A DNA stretch of 7,068 nt, from the NCBI GenBank assembly GCA_015486905.1, contig WFQV01000447.1, positions 1-7,068 of the forward strand, written 5' to 3'. Positions 1 to 5,945 of this stretch are shown one piece after another (the stretch's first letter is position 1; each line of letters starts with the position of its first letter). Under the pieces are notes generated by a model. It had not been told where the DNA came from. It saw only the letters and a program-made list of their open reading frames with translations, and searched no databases. Both the position numbers and the translations under genes were made by a program. Source of the stretch: Melioribacteraceae bacterium (lineage in GTDB: Bacteria; Bacteroidota; Ignavibacteria; Ignavibacteriales; Melioribacteraceae).

Positions 1-206
1 ATTCTCGAAAAGATATTAGTAACCAGAAAATTACCTTCGTGAAATCTTACCGATGTATCGATAGCAGTGTTAAACGTGACGCTAACAACGGTAGATGTCG
101 GAACACCCACGCTGCCGTCTGCAGGAGTGCTGGATGTTACAAGGACCTGAGCGTTAAGCGAGAATGTCAAAAATAGAAACGAAAGAATAAAAACTGCTTT
201 TTTCAT
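1..206 (-). CDS. Secreted protein with bacterial Ig-like domain, N-terminal fragment
   Basis: Only the first 68 codons are inside the window; the gene runs off the left edge. The start ATG (204-206) has a strong AGGAGGA ribosome site at 211-217. The first 19 residues form a signal peptide: MKK, a hydrophobic core (AVFILSFLFLTF), then SLNA followed by Gln, a typical signal peptidase I site. The mature part opens with VLVTSSTPADGSVGVP and then TVVSVTFNTAIDTS. This is the usual start of a Big_5/SbsA-type Ig-like domain ('P.dga.gVp....i.vtFs..id'). Such domains are common in surface or secreted proteins as spacer or adhesion modules. The function of the whole protein cannot be judged because most of it is missing. 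It lies downstream of hydA in the same direction but has its own ribosome site and probably its own promoter. The domain assignment is by pattern only. Confidence 0.8.
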   Translation of the reverse strand, partial: MKKAVFILSFLFLTFSLNAQVLVTSSTPADGSVGVPTSTVVSVTFNTAIDTSVRFHEGNFLVTNIFSR

Positions 207-235
207 TTAATCCTCCTGTGTTTTTTTTATTATTT

Positions 236-243
236 CAAACTTA
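236..243 (-). promoter_or_regulatory. Candidate -7 element for the secreted protein gene
   Basis: The minus strand reads TAAGTTTG here, an exact match to the Bacteroidota -7 pattern TAnnTTTG, 29 bases upstream of the start codon. This would give a leader of roughly 20 bases that holds the AGGAGGA site. No TTG is seen 19-21 bases further upstream, so the -33 element is missing or weak. The call rests on one short motif in AT-rich DNA. Confidence 0.35.
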
Positions 244-311
244 CATTTTTTTAAGAATCTTACCTGTGATTCTAATCAACCTGCTTCAAAGGATTAACTA
301 TGTTAAAATTT

Positions 312-1697
312 CTAATCTTCCCATTTTAAATGCTTGCGATGTAGGTACCGCCCGGAGCCTTTCTCCGCAAGGAATTCCTCTCCGTCAACGATTAATTCAC
401 CTCGGCGAAAAACCTTTTTTATTTTTCCTTTGATTTTAAACCCTTCGTAAGGGTTGTAATCAACGTTCATATGATGATTTTGTGAAGTTATTGTCCGCTC
501 GGCGTTGGGGTCGAGAATGAACAAATCAGCATTCGAACCGGTTTTGAGCGTACCTTTTTGTGGGTAAAGGCCGAAGAGTTTGGCGGGATTTGTCGAAGTA
601 ATTCGTACAAATTGATTTAATGTCAATCTGCCTTTAACAATACCTTCCGAATAGAGCAGAGGTACTCTATCCTCAATTCCGGGGAGTCCGTTGGGAATTT
701 TGTTAAAAGCCTCTTTCCCTAATTCTTTTTGCCCTTTAAAATTAAAGGGACAATGGTCGGTGGAAACTATTTGTAAGTCACCTTTCTTTAATCCGTTCCA
801 AAGGGCTTCGTTGTCCTCCGGTTTCCGCAGCGGCGGGGAACAAATGTATTTAGCCCCTTCGAAATTTTGTAGTTCCAAATATGAATCGTCAAGGAACAAA
901 TACTGTGGACAAGTTTCGGCGAAAACTTTTAATCCACGTTTGCGTGATTCGGTTATCTGGTTCAGAGACATTTCCGCCGTAACGTGAACGATGTAAACGT
1001 TAGCGCCGGCGGCATTGGCAATGTAAATTGCACGGTTAACAGCCTCCGCTTCCAACAGCGGCGGACGGCTAATAGCGTGGTACTTGGGTTCGGTTTTACC
1101 CTCGGCAATTAAATTCCTAACGTTAAAATCAATTACGTCACCGTTTTCAGCATGAACCATTACCGTAATATTTTTCCTTGCGGCAGTTTGCATTACGCGG
1201 TAAATCTCTTCATCCGTAAGTTGCAGTATGTTTTTGTACGCCATGTAAACTTTAATGCTGGTGATTCCCCAGTCCGGAAGTTCTTCTATTTCCCGAAGAA
1301 TTTTATTGTTTACTTCCACAACCGACATATGAAAGCCGTAATCGATTACCGCCTTGCCAGCGGCTTTTGAAAGCCATTCTTCAAAAGCTGCGCGGAGAGT
1401 TTCGCCTTTACGGGGAGTAGGGAAATCGATGTGTGTGGTCGTTCCGCCAAATGCTGCGGCTGCCTGCCCTGTGTAAAAATCATCCGAAGAAACAGTTGAG
1501 CCCACATCTAAATCCAGGTGTGTGTGCACGTCGATGCCTCCTGGAAAAACGTACAATCCCGAAGCATCTATTTCCTTTGCATTCGGTGCCGTAATTGATT
1601 TTCCAACGGTTGAAATCTTCTCTCCCTCTATCAGCACGTCAGCAGTTTTAACTTCGTTTTCTGTGATTACAATTCCGTTTTTAATAAGGGTACTCAT
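312..1697 (-). CDS. hydA: Dihydropyrimidinase / D-hydantoinase
   Basis: This is a 461-residue cyclic amidohydrolase, full length for the family. It hydrolyses the ring of 5,6-dihydrouracil, dihydrothymine or hydantoins, the second step of reductive pyrimidine breakdown, in the cytoplasm. All binuclear-metal ligands are visible: H58 and H60 in GGIDVHTHLD, the Lys expected to be carboxylated (K149 in SIKVYMAY), H182 in VMVHAENGD, H238 in YIVHVT, and D314 in STDHCPF. Substrate-backbone residues typical of dihydropyrimidinases also match: Y154, S288 in CSPPLR and N336 in NKIPNGLPG. This argues against allantoinase or dihydroorotase. The C-terminus GRYLHR is also typical. The start ATG is preceded by a GGAG about 14 bases away, so the ribosome site is weak. 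No dihydropyrimidine dehydrogenase or beta-ureidopropionase lies beside it in this window. Real substrate preference (dihydrouracil or hydantoin) cannot be read from sequence. No clear terminator follows it. Confidence 0.95.
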   Translation of the reverse strand: MSTLIKNGIVITENEVKTADVLIEGEKISTVGKSITAPNAKEIDASGLYVFPGGIDVHTHLDLDVGSTVSSDDFYTGQAAAAFGGTTTHIDFPTPRKGETLRAAFEEWLSKAAGKAVIDYGFHMSVVEVNNKILREIEELPDWGITSIKVYMAYKNILQLTDEEIYRVMQTAARKNITVMVHAENGDVIDFNVRNLIAEGKTEPKYHAISRPPLLEAEAVNRAIYIANAAGANVYIVHVTAEMSLNQITESRKRGLKVFAETCPQYLFLDDSYLELQNFEGAKYICSPPLRKPEDNEALWNGLKKGDLQIVSTDHCPFNFKGQKELGKEAFNKIPNGLPGIEDRVPLLYSEGIVKGRLTLNQFVRITSTNPAKLFGLYPQKGTLKTGSNADLFILDPNAERTITSQNHHMNVDYNPYEGFKIKGKIKKVFRRGELIVDGEEFLAEKGSGRYLHRKHLKWED

Positions 1698-1727
1698 TCT
1701 AACTTCGTCCGCTCCGTATCACACTTC

Positions 1728-1775
1728 AAAATTGATTTCAATTTTAAAAGTAAAGAAAAAATCAAAGTTTGCAAA
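1728..1775 (-). promoter_or_regulatory. Candidate hydA promoter with palindromic operator
   Basis: On the minus strand TTTG (1772-1775) is followed after 19 bases by TACTTTTA (1745-1752), one mismatch from TAnnTTTG. This gives an expected transcript start near 1738 and a leader of about 40 bases. A perfect palindrome, AAAATTGA-TT-TCAATTTT, occupies 1728-1745, directly over that predicted start, where a repressor would block transcription. The promoter match and palindrome are seen; the regulatory role is inference, and AT-rich DNA makes chance palindromes more likely. Confidence 0.4.
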
Positions 1776-1797
1776 ACTTAATAATTTACCAAGACAA

Positions 1798-1813
1798 ATA
1801 ATTCCTGAATTAT
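1798..1813. repeat. 16-bp palindrome upstream of hydA promoter
   Basis: ATAATTC-CT-GAATTAT is a perfect inverted repeat with 7-bp arms. It sits about 22 bp upstream of the candidate -33 element of hydA, a position where an activator could bind. It differs in sequence from the palindrome at 1728-1745, so it is unlikely to be the same protein's site. The function is not established. Confidence 0.35.
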
Positions 1814-1897
1814 GAAAAACAGGGACTGCTTTTCAAAAACGGGTTCTATTTAAAAAAGTGGGTCTGTGATTTTAGCAAACTAAAGTTAAATGTTCAA

Positions 1898-1936
1898 CAG
1901 ATTGCTTCCCTCGCTCTGTTTGCCGGCGATGACGTC
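1898..1936. repeat. Degenerate copy of a dispersed 'GATTGCTTC...GCAATGACG' repeat
   Basis: The left part reads CAGATTGCTTCCCTCGCTC and the right part GCCGGCGATGACGTCG. Many unrelated bacterial genomes carry a short intergenic repeat of the form CAGATTGCTTCGTCGCTTCG...CTCGCAATGACG. This segment keeps both ends and the GC-rich middle, with several changes and an insertion in the centre. It is much more GC-rich than its AT-rich surroundings, which supports a separate origin. It lies 72 bases downstream of the alaS stop codon. The assignment comes from memory of the repeat's form and was not searched. Confidence 0.5.
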
Positions 1937-2007
1937 GCGATTTTTAACTTTTCGAAAAAGAAGCAATAACAATAACAGTACATTTGTTAAATTAAGCGCC
2001 AAATGCT

Positions 2008-4593
2008 TCAGAGAAAGGAATCCACTATTTGGGGAAACTCCTTAATTAATTCGTTGATTTTCCCCGTGTCCTTTCCGCCTGCTGTTGCCAAATGGGGTCT
2101 GCCGCCCCCGCCTCCGCCAATAACTTTTGCCGCTTTGCCGACTATGGTTCCCGCCGAGAGTTTTTTGCCGGTGATTAAATCATCCGAGACGACACAAACC
2201 AGCCCCACTTTTTTCTCAAATTTTGCTATCAGCAGACCGACACCGGATTTAATTTTATTTCTAAGCTCATCGCCGAAGGATTTAAGTTCGTCCATTGTGG
2301 AAGCATCCACAACTCCGGCAAAAGTTTTAATGCCCTTTACTTCAATTACATTTTCGAGCAAAGTGTTTACTTTGCTTAATTTCTCCTTCAGTTTTAATTC
2401 GGAGATTTGTTTTCCCAGTTTCTTTTTCTCTTCGTTTAATTCGGCTAATTTTGTCTCTGTTTCTCTTAATTCGTCAATCTTTTCGTCCAAATATTTCTCG
2501 ACCCCTCTGCCGGTTACCGCCTCTATTCTTCTTACACCGCTTGCAATCGAAGATTCGCTGACGATTTTGAACAGACCTATTTGTGAAGAATTTTTAACGT
2601 GTGTGCCGCCGCAGAATTCCATTGTGAAATCTCCGAACTGTACTACGTTTACTTTCTCGCCATATTTGTCGCCGAAAAACATCAGCGCTCCCATCTTCTT
2701 TGCTTCGTCAAAAGGAATATTCCGATGGTGAATCAATTCAAGATTTTGCAACAGTTTTTCGTTAACCAAGTGTTCAATGTCCCTGATTTCTTCTTTGCTG
2801 AGTTTGGAATAATGCGAAAAATCAAAACGCAGCTTTTCGGGCCCAACGTAAGATCCGGCTTGACGTACGTGAGTACCCAATATTTCCCTCATTGCCGCAT
2901 GCAGAAAATGTGTGGCCGAGTGGTTGCGCATTACGTCCCAGCGTCGCGATGCGTCAACGATGGCAAGGACTTTTTTGCCGACGTTAATCGTTTCATTATT
3001 TGGATTGTTCAATAAATGGATTATTCTATTATCGAACTTAATTAAGTCGAGAACCTCAAAATTATTACCGTCGATTTTAATTATTCCCGTGTCGTCAACC
3101 TGCCCTCCGGCTTCAACGTAGAAAGGAGATTTGTTAAGTATTAATAGTGTTTTCCCTTCTTTCTGTTTTACCGACAGAACTTCCGCTTCCGTTTCCAAAT
3201 AGTCGTAGCCGACAAACTCCGTGGGAGGAATTTCGGCAATATCGAAATCTTTAAAATTATCTACAATAACGTTTGCATCTGCTATTTTTTCTTTTGTTGA
3301 TTTTCTTGCCCGTTCTTTCTGAGCGGTCATTAGTTCTTCAAACTTATTTCCGTCAATTTTCAAACCTTTCTCAGATGCCATTACTTTTGTTAAGTCCACA
3401 GGGAAACCGAATGTATCGTAAAGTTTAAAGACCGATTCTCCGTCAATTATTTTTTTACCCGTGCTTAAAACTTTTTGAGAGACATTTTCAAAAAGCGCTA
3501 TTCCTCTATCGAGTGTAGCGTTAAAGCCTTCTTCTTCCGCTTTAATTATTTTTTCAATATTCGCTCTGTTGTTTTTAATTTCCGGAAAGACGTCTCCCAG
3601 CGTTTCAATAAGAACAGGCACAAGTTTGAAGAGGAAGGGTTCGTTAAGTTCCAGTTTTCTTCCGTAGCGTGCGGCTCGCCTAAGAATTCTTCGCAATACG
3701 TAACCGCGTCCTTCGTTGCCAGGTGCGGCACCATCGGCAATTGCAAAGGAAAGAGTTCGGATGTGGTCGGCGATAACGCGAATGGGTGTTTTATTAATTT
3801 CTTCATTGTAACTGCGTCCGCTCAAATTTTCAATTTTCTCAATCAGCGGTTGGAAAATATCAGTATCGTAATTGGAGTGTTTGCCTTGTAACACGGCACA
3901 GATGCGTTCGAAGCCCATTCCCGTATCCACATGCTTCATCGGCAAATCATTTAAATTGCCTTCTTTGTCTTTGTTGTATTGGATGAAAACCAGATTCCAA
4001 ATTTCAATACATTCCGCTTTTCCCGCATTCACGAATGACGGATTGTTGAAATCGTCGCTAAGATTGATGTGAATTTCGGAGCTGGGACCACAAGGTCCCG
4101 TTTCTCCCATTTCCCAGAAATTGTCCTTCTCATCAAATCTTAAAATGTGAGCAGGGTTAATGTCCGTTTTCTCTCTCCAAATTTCAAAAGCTTCGTCGTC
4201 GGTTCTGTAAACCGTAGCCCAGAGCCTTTCTTTAGGTAAGTTCCAAATGTCGGTTAAAAGTTCCCATGCCCAAGTAATTGCTTCGGTTTTGTAATAGTCG
4301 CCGAACGACCAGTTGCCGAGCATTTCGAAAAACGTGTGGTGGTAAGTGTCGTGACCAACTTCTTCCAAGTCGTTGTGTTTGCCGCTTACGCGAATGCACT
4401 TCTGTGTGTCCGCGGCACGCTTGTATTCTCTGGTCCCTTTGCCCAGAAAAATATCCTTGAATTGATTCATCCCGGCGTTTGTAAACAGCAGCGTTGGGTC
4501 GTTGTAAGGAATTACCGGCGCGCTCGGCACTATTTTGTGTCCCTTGCTTTTAAAAAAATTTAGGAATTGATTTCTAATCTCGTTCGACGTCAT
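2008..4593 (-). CDS. alaS: Alanyl-tRNA synthetase
   Basis: This 861-residue class II synthetase charges tRNA-Ala in the cytoplasm and edits mischarged Ser and Gly. Its length is normal for the bacterial family (about 870). The order of parts is: catalytic core with motif 1 (DPTLLFTNAGMNQFKD, about 32-47), motif 2 (RVSGKHNDLEEVG, 68-80, then HHTFFEMLGNWSFGDYYK) and motif 3 (GRGYVLRRILRRAARYG, 295-311). A tRNA-binding region follows, then the editing domain with zinc ligands H558 and H562 (HSATH) and C661 and H665 (CGGTH). After that come a charged coiled coil (about 700-745) and a C-Ala domain ending in GGGGGGRPHLATAGG (826-840). Six glycines and ATAGG replace the more usual GGKGGGRPDMAQAGG; this looks like harmless variation. 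The start is set by the canonical N-terminus. It has only a purine-rich AAAGAAAGAAAA stretch upstream and no strong ribosome site. It appears to be a single-gene unit. Confidence 0.98.
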   Translation of the reverse strand: MTSNEIRNQFLNFFKSKGHKIVPSAPVIPYNDPTLLFTNAGMNQFKDIFLGKGTREYKRAADTQKCIRVSGKHNDLEEVGHDTYHHTFFEMLGNWSFGDYYKTEAITWAWELLTDIWNLPKERLWATVYRTDDEAFEIWREKTDINPAHILRFDEKDNFWEMGETGPCGPSSEIHINLSDDFNNPSFVNAGKAECIEIWNLVFIQYNKDKEGNLNDLPMKHVDTGMGFERICAVLQGKHSNYDTDIFQPLIEKIENLSGRSYNEEINKTPIRVIADHIRTLSFAIADGAAPGNEGRGYVLRRILRRAARYGRKLELNEPFLFKLVPVLIETLGDVFPEIKNNRANIEKIIKAEEEGFNATLDRGIALFENVSQKVLSTGKKIIDGESVFKLYDTFGFPVDLTKVMASEKGLKIDGNKFEELMTAQKERARKSTKEKIADANVIVDNFKDFDIAEIPPTEFVGYDYLETEAEVLSVKQKEGKTLLILNKSPFYVEAGGQVDDTGIIKIDGNNFEVLDLIKFDNRIIHLLNNPNNETINVGKKVLAIVDASRRWDVMRNHSATHFLHAAMREILGTHVRQAGSYVGPEKLRFDFSHYSKLSKEEIRDIEHLVNEKLLQNLELIHHRNIPFDEAKKMGALMFFGDKYGEKVNVVQFGDFTMEFCGGTHVKNSSQIGLFKIVSESSIASGVRRIEAVTGRGVEKYLDEKIDELRETETKLAELNEEKKKLGKQISELKLKEKLSKVNTLLENVIEVKGIKTFAGVVDASTMDELKSFGDELRNKIKSGVGLLIAKFEKKVGLVCVVSDDLITGKKLSAGTIVGKAAKVIGGGGGGRPHLATAGGKDTGKINELIKEFPQIVDSFL

Positions 4594-4625
4594 TTTTCTT
4601 TCTTTTCTAATTTTAATTTAAGGCT

Positions 4626-4633
4626 CAAATATA
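4626..4633 (-). promoter_or_regulatory. Candidate alaS -7 element
   Basis: The minus strand reads TATATTTG, an exact TAnnTTTG match, 33 bases upstream of the alaS start codon. The predicted leader would be about 25 bases. No TTG is found at the expected -33 distance, so the promoter is only half supported. Confidence 0.4.
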
Positions 4634-4689
4634 ATAAAATAGGCTATAAAGATTGTTGGGAGCCATACCGATTTGGAAGTGTAATAATT

Positions 4690-4707
4690 GAACTGCTCCC
4701 GCAGTTC
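4690..4707. repeat. Perfect palindrome, GAACTGC-TCCC-GCAGTTC
   Basis: The arms are 7 bp and the loop is TCCC. It is the first of several short palindromes built around ACTGC/GCAGT in this gap. There is no U-run directly after it on either strand, so it is not a standard terminator. It looks like an extragenic palindromic (REP-like) unit. Confidence 0.55.
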
Positions 4708-4732
4708 TTCTTATTTTGGCGTTATTCTTTTT

Positions 4733-4751
4733 CTGCGGGTTTCGCCCGCAG
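4733..4751. repeat. Palindrome CTGCGGGT-TTC-GCCCGCAG
   Basis: Seven Watson-Crick pairs plus one T-G pair close a TTC loop, giving a GC-rich stem in otherwise AT-rich DNA. Its ends carry CTGC/GCAG like the neighbouring palindromes at 4690-4707 and 4874-4888. It lies 5 bp before repeat copy A and has no equivalent before copy B. Confidence 0.55.
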
Positions 4752-4755
4752 TTAC

Positions 4756-4893
4756 TGAAAATTTAAGCGCTTCGCGCTTTCGTCTCGTAAAAAGCAAAAG
4801 AACTTTAATAACAGTAACAGATATGCACCTACGTTAAATGAACTTTAGATTTGAAATATTTTCCAGTAGGAAAAACTGCGAAGCAGTTTAATA
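4756..4893. repeat. Direct repeat, copy A
   Basis: Compared with copy B (5183-5319), positions 4756-4862 match 5183-5289 with 3 differences in 107 bp and no gap. The last 31 bp are more diverged, with one 1-base gap, before both end in GAAGCAGTTTAATA. Inside are a perfect hairpin AAGCGC-TTC-GCGCTT (4765-4779) and, near the end, AACTGC-GAA-GCAGTT (4874-4888). There is no useful open reading frame in it. The layout, with a palindrome at each end and no gene, resembles a non-autonomous mobile element or REP-type composite. No target duplication was recognised. Confidence 0.75.
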
Positions 4894-5020
4894 TGAATAG
4901 CCCCGAATGAAATTTTTAAATTAAAAAACACAAAAGAAAGAACAACTGTGGTTTTATTACGAGAAAGCATAGCAAAGATAAACGTAGTTGAACTTATTAT
5001 TACATATGGTGGCAAGCTGC

Positions 5021-5051
5021 AATTATGAATGATTAGTTGTGAATTATGAAT
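5021..5051. repeat. Two copies of aattatgaat, 21 bp apart
   Basis: The sequence aattatgaat occurs at 5021-5030 and 5042-5051, with a degraded middle (gattagttgtg). Chains of 'aattatgaatt' are a frequent low-complexity spacer repeat in several bacterial groups. This looks like a short, partly decayed chain. No function is proposed. Confidence 0.4.
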
Positions 5052-5182
5052 TAAGAGCTTTACATCAAAAATTTCTTGACAAAAAAGCAAGGATTTAAAC
5101 TATAAAAATATATTGAATTGTGTCCCAGTCTTCATTTTGTTCTTTTGCGACAGGTTAGAAATTCTCTTTGTTTTTCTATCTT

Positions 5183-5319
5183 TGAAAATTTAAGCGCTTC
5201 GCGCTTTCGTCTCGTAAAAAGCAAAAGAAATTTAAAAACAGTAACAGATATGCACCTACATTAAATGAACTTTAGATTTGAAATATTTTGTATAAGGATA
5301 ACTGAGAAGCAGTTTAATA
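5183..5319. repeat. Direct repeat, copy B
   Basis: This is the second copy of the element at 4756-4893, in the same orientation and 427 bp away. The AAGCGC-TTC-GCGCTT hairpin is preserved at 5192-5206. The terminal hairpin is damaged: copy A has AACTGC-GAA-GCAGTT and copy B has AACTGA-GAA-GCAGTT, which breaks the loop-closing pair. The copy ends 3 bp before the left arm of the XRE operator, so it forms the upstream edge of that regulatory region. Confidence 0.75.
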
Positions 5320-5322
5320 AAA

Positions 5323-5368
5323 AAATGTAAATAATACTTGACATACTGTAAACAATTATTTACATTTG
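5323..5368 (+). promoter_or_regulatory. XRE gene promoter with three-site operator
   Basis: TTGACA (5338-5343) followed by TACATTTG (5361-5368) fits both the TTG-N20-TAnnTTTG Bacteroidota pattern and a sigma70 pattern with a 17-bp spacer (TTGACA/TACATT). A perfect 13-bp inverted repeat brackets it: AAATGTAAATAAT at 5323-5335 and its complement ATTATTTACATTT at 5355-5367. The unit TGTAAAYAAT occurs at 5326-5335, again in the same direction at 5347-5356 (21 bp, two helical turns), and inverted at 5355-5364. The last two make an 18-bp near-palindrome (5347-5364) over the spacer and -10. This is the layout of an autorepressor operator. The motifs are seen; binding by the adjacent XRE protein is inferred. 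Confidence 0.75.
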
Positions 5369-5383
5369 TACGGAGGTAAAAAA

Positions 5384-5602
5384 ATGAATATGCAATTAAA
5401 AAATAATTTAAGAGAATTGAGGTTTACAAAAGAACGCACCTCACAAGAGATGCTCGCCTATTCGGTAGGCGTGTCCAGACAAACAATCAATGCAATCGAG
5501 AACGGGAAATTTAACCCTTCCGTAAAATTAGCATTAAAGATTGCTAAATTTTTTAACAAACAAGTAGAAGAAATATTTTATTTAGAGGAGGAAAAGAAAT
5601 GA
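5384..5602 (+). CDS. Small XRE/Cro-family transcriptional regulator
   Basis: This is a 72-residue protein that is almost entirely a lambda-repressor-like helix-turn-helix domain. Residues 6-66 cover it: LKNNLRELRFTK, the first HTH helix (SQEMLAYSVG, 20-29), the turn, and the recognition helix (SRQTINAIENGKFNPS, 31-46). The LALKIAKFFNKQVEEIFYLEEE stretch closes the fold. It matches the common small regulators of the form 'MKNrirelR...tQeeLA..vgVSRQTI.aIEngkynPsl.LA.kIa..f...ieeiF', which usually control their own operon. The first HTH helix is unusual (RTSQEMLAYSVG, not gmTQEELAekvG). ATG 5384 is chosen because GGAGG (5372-5376) lies 7 bases upstream. A TTG at 5366 lies inside the promoter, and ATG 5390 is too far away. 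The gene overlaps the next one by ATGA. Confidence 0.93.
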   Translation: MNMQLKNNLRELRFTKERTSQEMLAYSVGVSRQTINAIENGKFNPSVKLALKIAKFFNKQVEEIFYLEEEKK

Positions 5603-5940
5603 AAACCAAATTTGTTTTCGAAATAGTAATCGGTTTGATTATCATTATCGCCGTTCTTCTTTTCGGGATGAAAGGAATTTCGGCTATTGCTTTAATAGTT
5701 TTTTTTCCTTTTATTACACGCGCAGCTAAAATAAAAGGCGACGAAAGGGAAATGTTAATTCATTACAAAACGGGAAACGCTGCTTTTGCACTTGCTATTC
5801 TGTTCGTTGTAATAATTTACTATTTACAGGATGTAAGTCTTGGTTCGTTTACCGTTGAAACTATTTGGATGCCTTTAACCATAGGTTCAATTATTTTAGC
5901 CCATGGAGCGGCTGGAATGTATGTTTTGTTAAGGGAATAA
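5599..5940 (+). CDS. Small four-helix membrane protein, DUF2178-like
   Basis: This 113-residue protein has about four membrane segments: residues 5-22, 26-40, 60-77 and 88-110. A short charged loop, AAKIKGDERE (42-51), follows the second. The small size, the paired hairpins and a DERE motif followed by 'mLIHYKTGNAAF' resemble the DUF2178 group of membrane proteins, which often follow an XRE regulator like the one here. The family name is a pattern-based guess; the membrane topology is much surer. Its ATG overlaps the regulator's TGA (ATGA), with AGAGGAGGA at 5584-5592 inside the regulator's end, so the two are translationally coupled and cotranscribed. A plausible role is to sense or respond to an envelope state and affect the repressor, but nothing in the sequence proves it. 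SdpI-type immunity proteins are an alternative comparison by layout only. Confidence 0.8.
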   Translation: MKTKFVFEIVIGLIIIIAVLLFGMKGISAIALIVFFPFITRAAKIKGDEREMLIHYKTGNAAFALAILFVVIIYYLQDVSLGSFTVETIWMPLTIGSIILAHGAAGMYVLLRE

Positions 5941-5945
5941 TTTCT

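Larger units (their letters stand above)
1698..2007. other. 310-bp gap between alaS and hydA
   Basis: No gene is supported here. Reading toward hydA on the minus strand, the gap holds a dispersed-repeat relic (1898-1936), a 16-bp palindrome (1798-1813) and the candidate hydA promoter with an 18-bp palindrome (1728-1775). No hairpin with a U-run was seen after the alaS stop, so alaS termination is unexplained. Short weak stems occur, for example CTTTT-TCG-AAAAG near 1949-1961. Confidence 0.6.
4594..5383. other. 790-bp repeat-rich gap between divergent alaS and XRE gene
   Basis: No gene is supported. In order, the gap holds the alaS leader and -7 candidate (4626-4633), palindromes at 4690-4707 and 4733-4751, repeat copy A (4756-4893), and an AT-rich unique stretch. 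A pair of aattatgaat repeats (5021-5051), repeat copy B (5183-5319) and the XRE promoter and operator (5323-5368) follow. Open frames here are short, lack ribosome sites and cross the repeats. GGGAGC at 4658-4663 can also pair with GCTCCC at 4695-4700, in competition with the hairpin at 4690-4707. Confidence 0.7.

Noticed and set aside
251..275. Hairpin AGAATC/GATTCT downstream of hydA as a terminator
   Set aside because: On the hydA strand the stem is followed by a run of A, not U, and the stem has only 6 pairs. The T-run is on the wrong side.
1947..1980. Possible third partial copy of the 137-bp repeat (similar 'cg-aaaaag...taacaataacagta')
   Set aside because: The similarity is short, needs gaps and lacks the hairpins, so it is too weak to separate from AT-rich background.
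2003..2731. 242-codon open frame on the plus strand
   Set aside because: It is fully antisense to the C-terminal part of alaS, has Ser/Phe/Pro-rich low-complexity content and no ribosome site. alaS is unmistakable in the opposite strand.
4650..4710. tRNA gene or T-box-like alaS leader
   Set aside because: No cloverleaf arms or T-box motif can be found, and the candidate alaS -7 element lies downstream of this stretch, so it would not be in the alaS transcript.
4845..5090. 81-codon minus-strand open frame in the alaS-XRE gap
   Set aside because: It runs through repeat copy A and the aattatgaat repeats, has no recognisable domain, and its IHNSQLIIHN stretch is just the translated repeat.
5076..5106. 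TTGACA-N19-TATAAA promoter-like sequence
   Set aside because: The spacing is long, the -7 does not fit TAnnTTTG, and no gene or convincing small ORF follows before repeat copy B. It is probably chance in AT-rich DNA.
4756..5319. CRISPR array
   Set aside because: There are only two copies, far too long and 427 bp apart, with no regular spacers and no cas genes.
5366..5383. TTG start for the XRE gene, six codons upstream
   Set aside because: The TTG lies inside the -7 element and upstream of the GGAGG site, which is spaced correctly only for ATG 5384.
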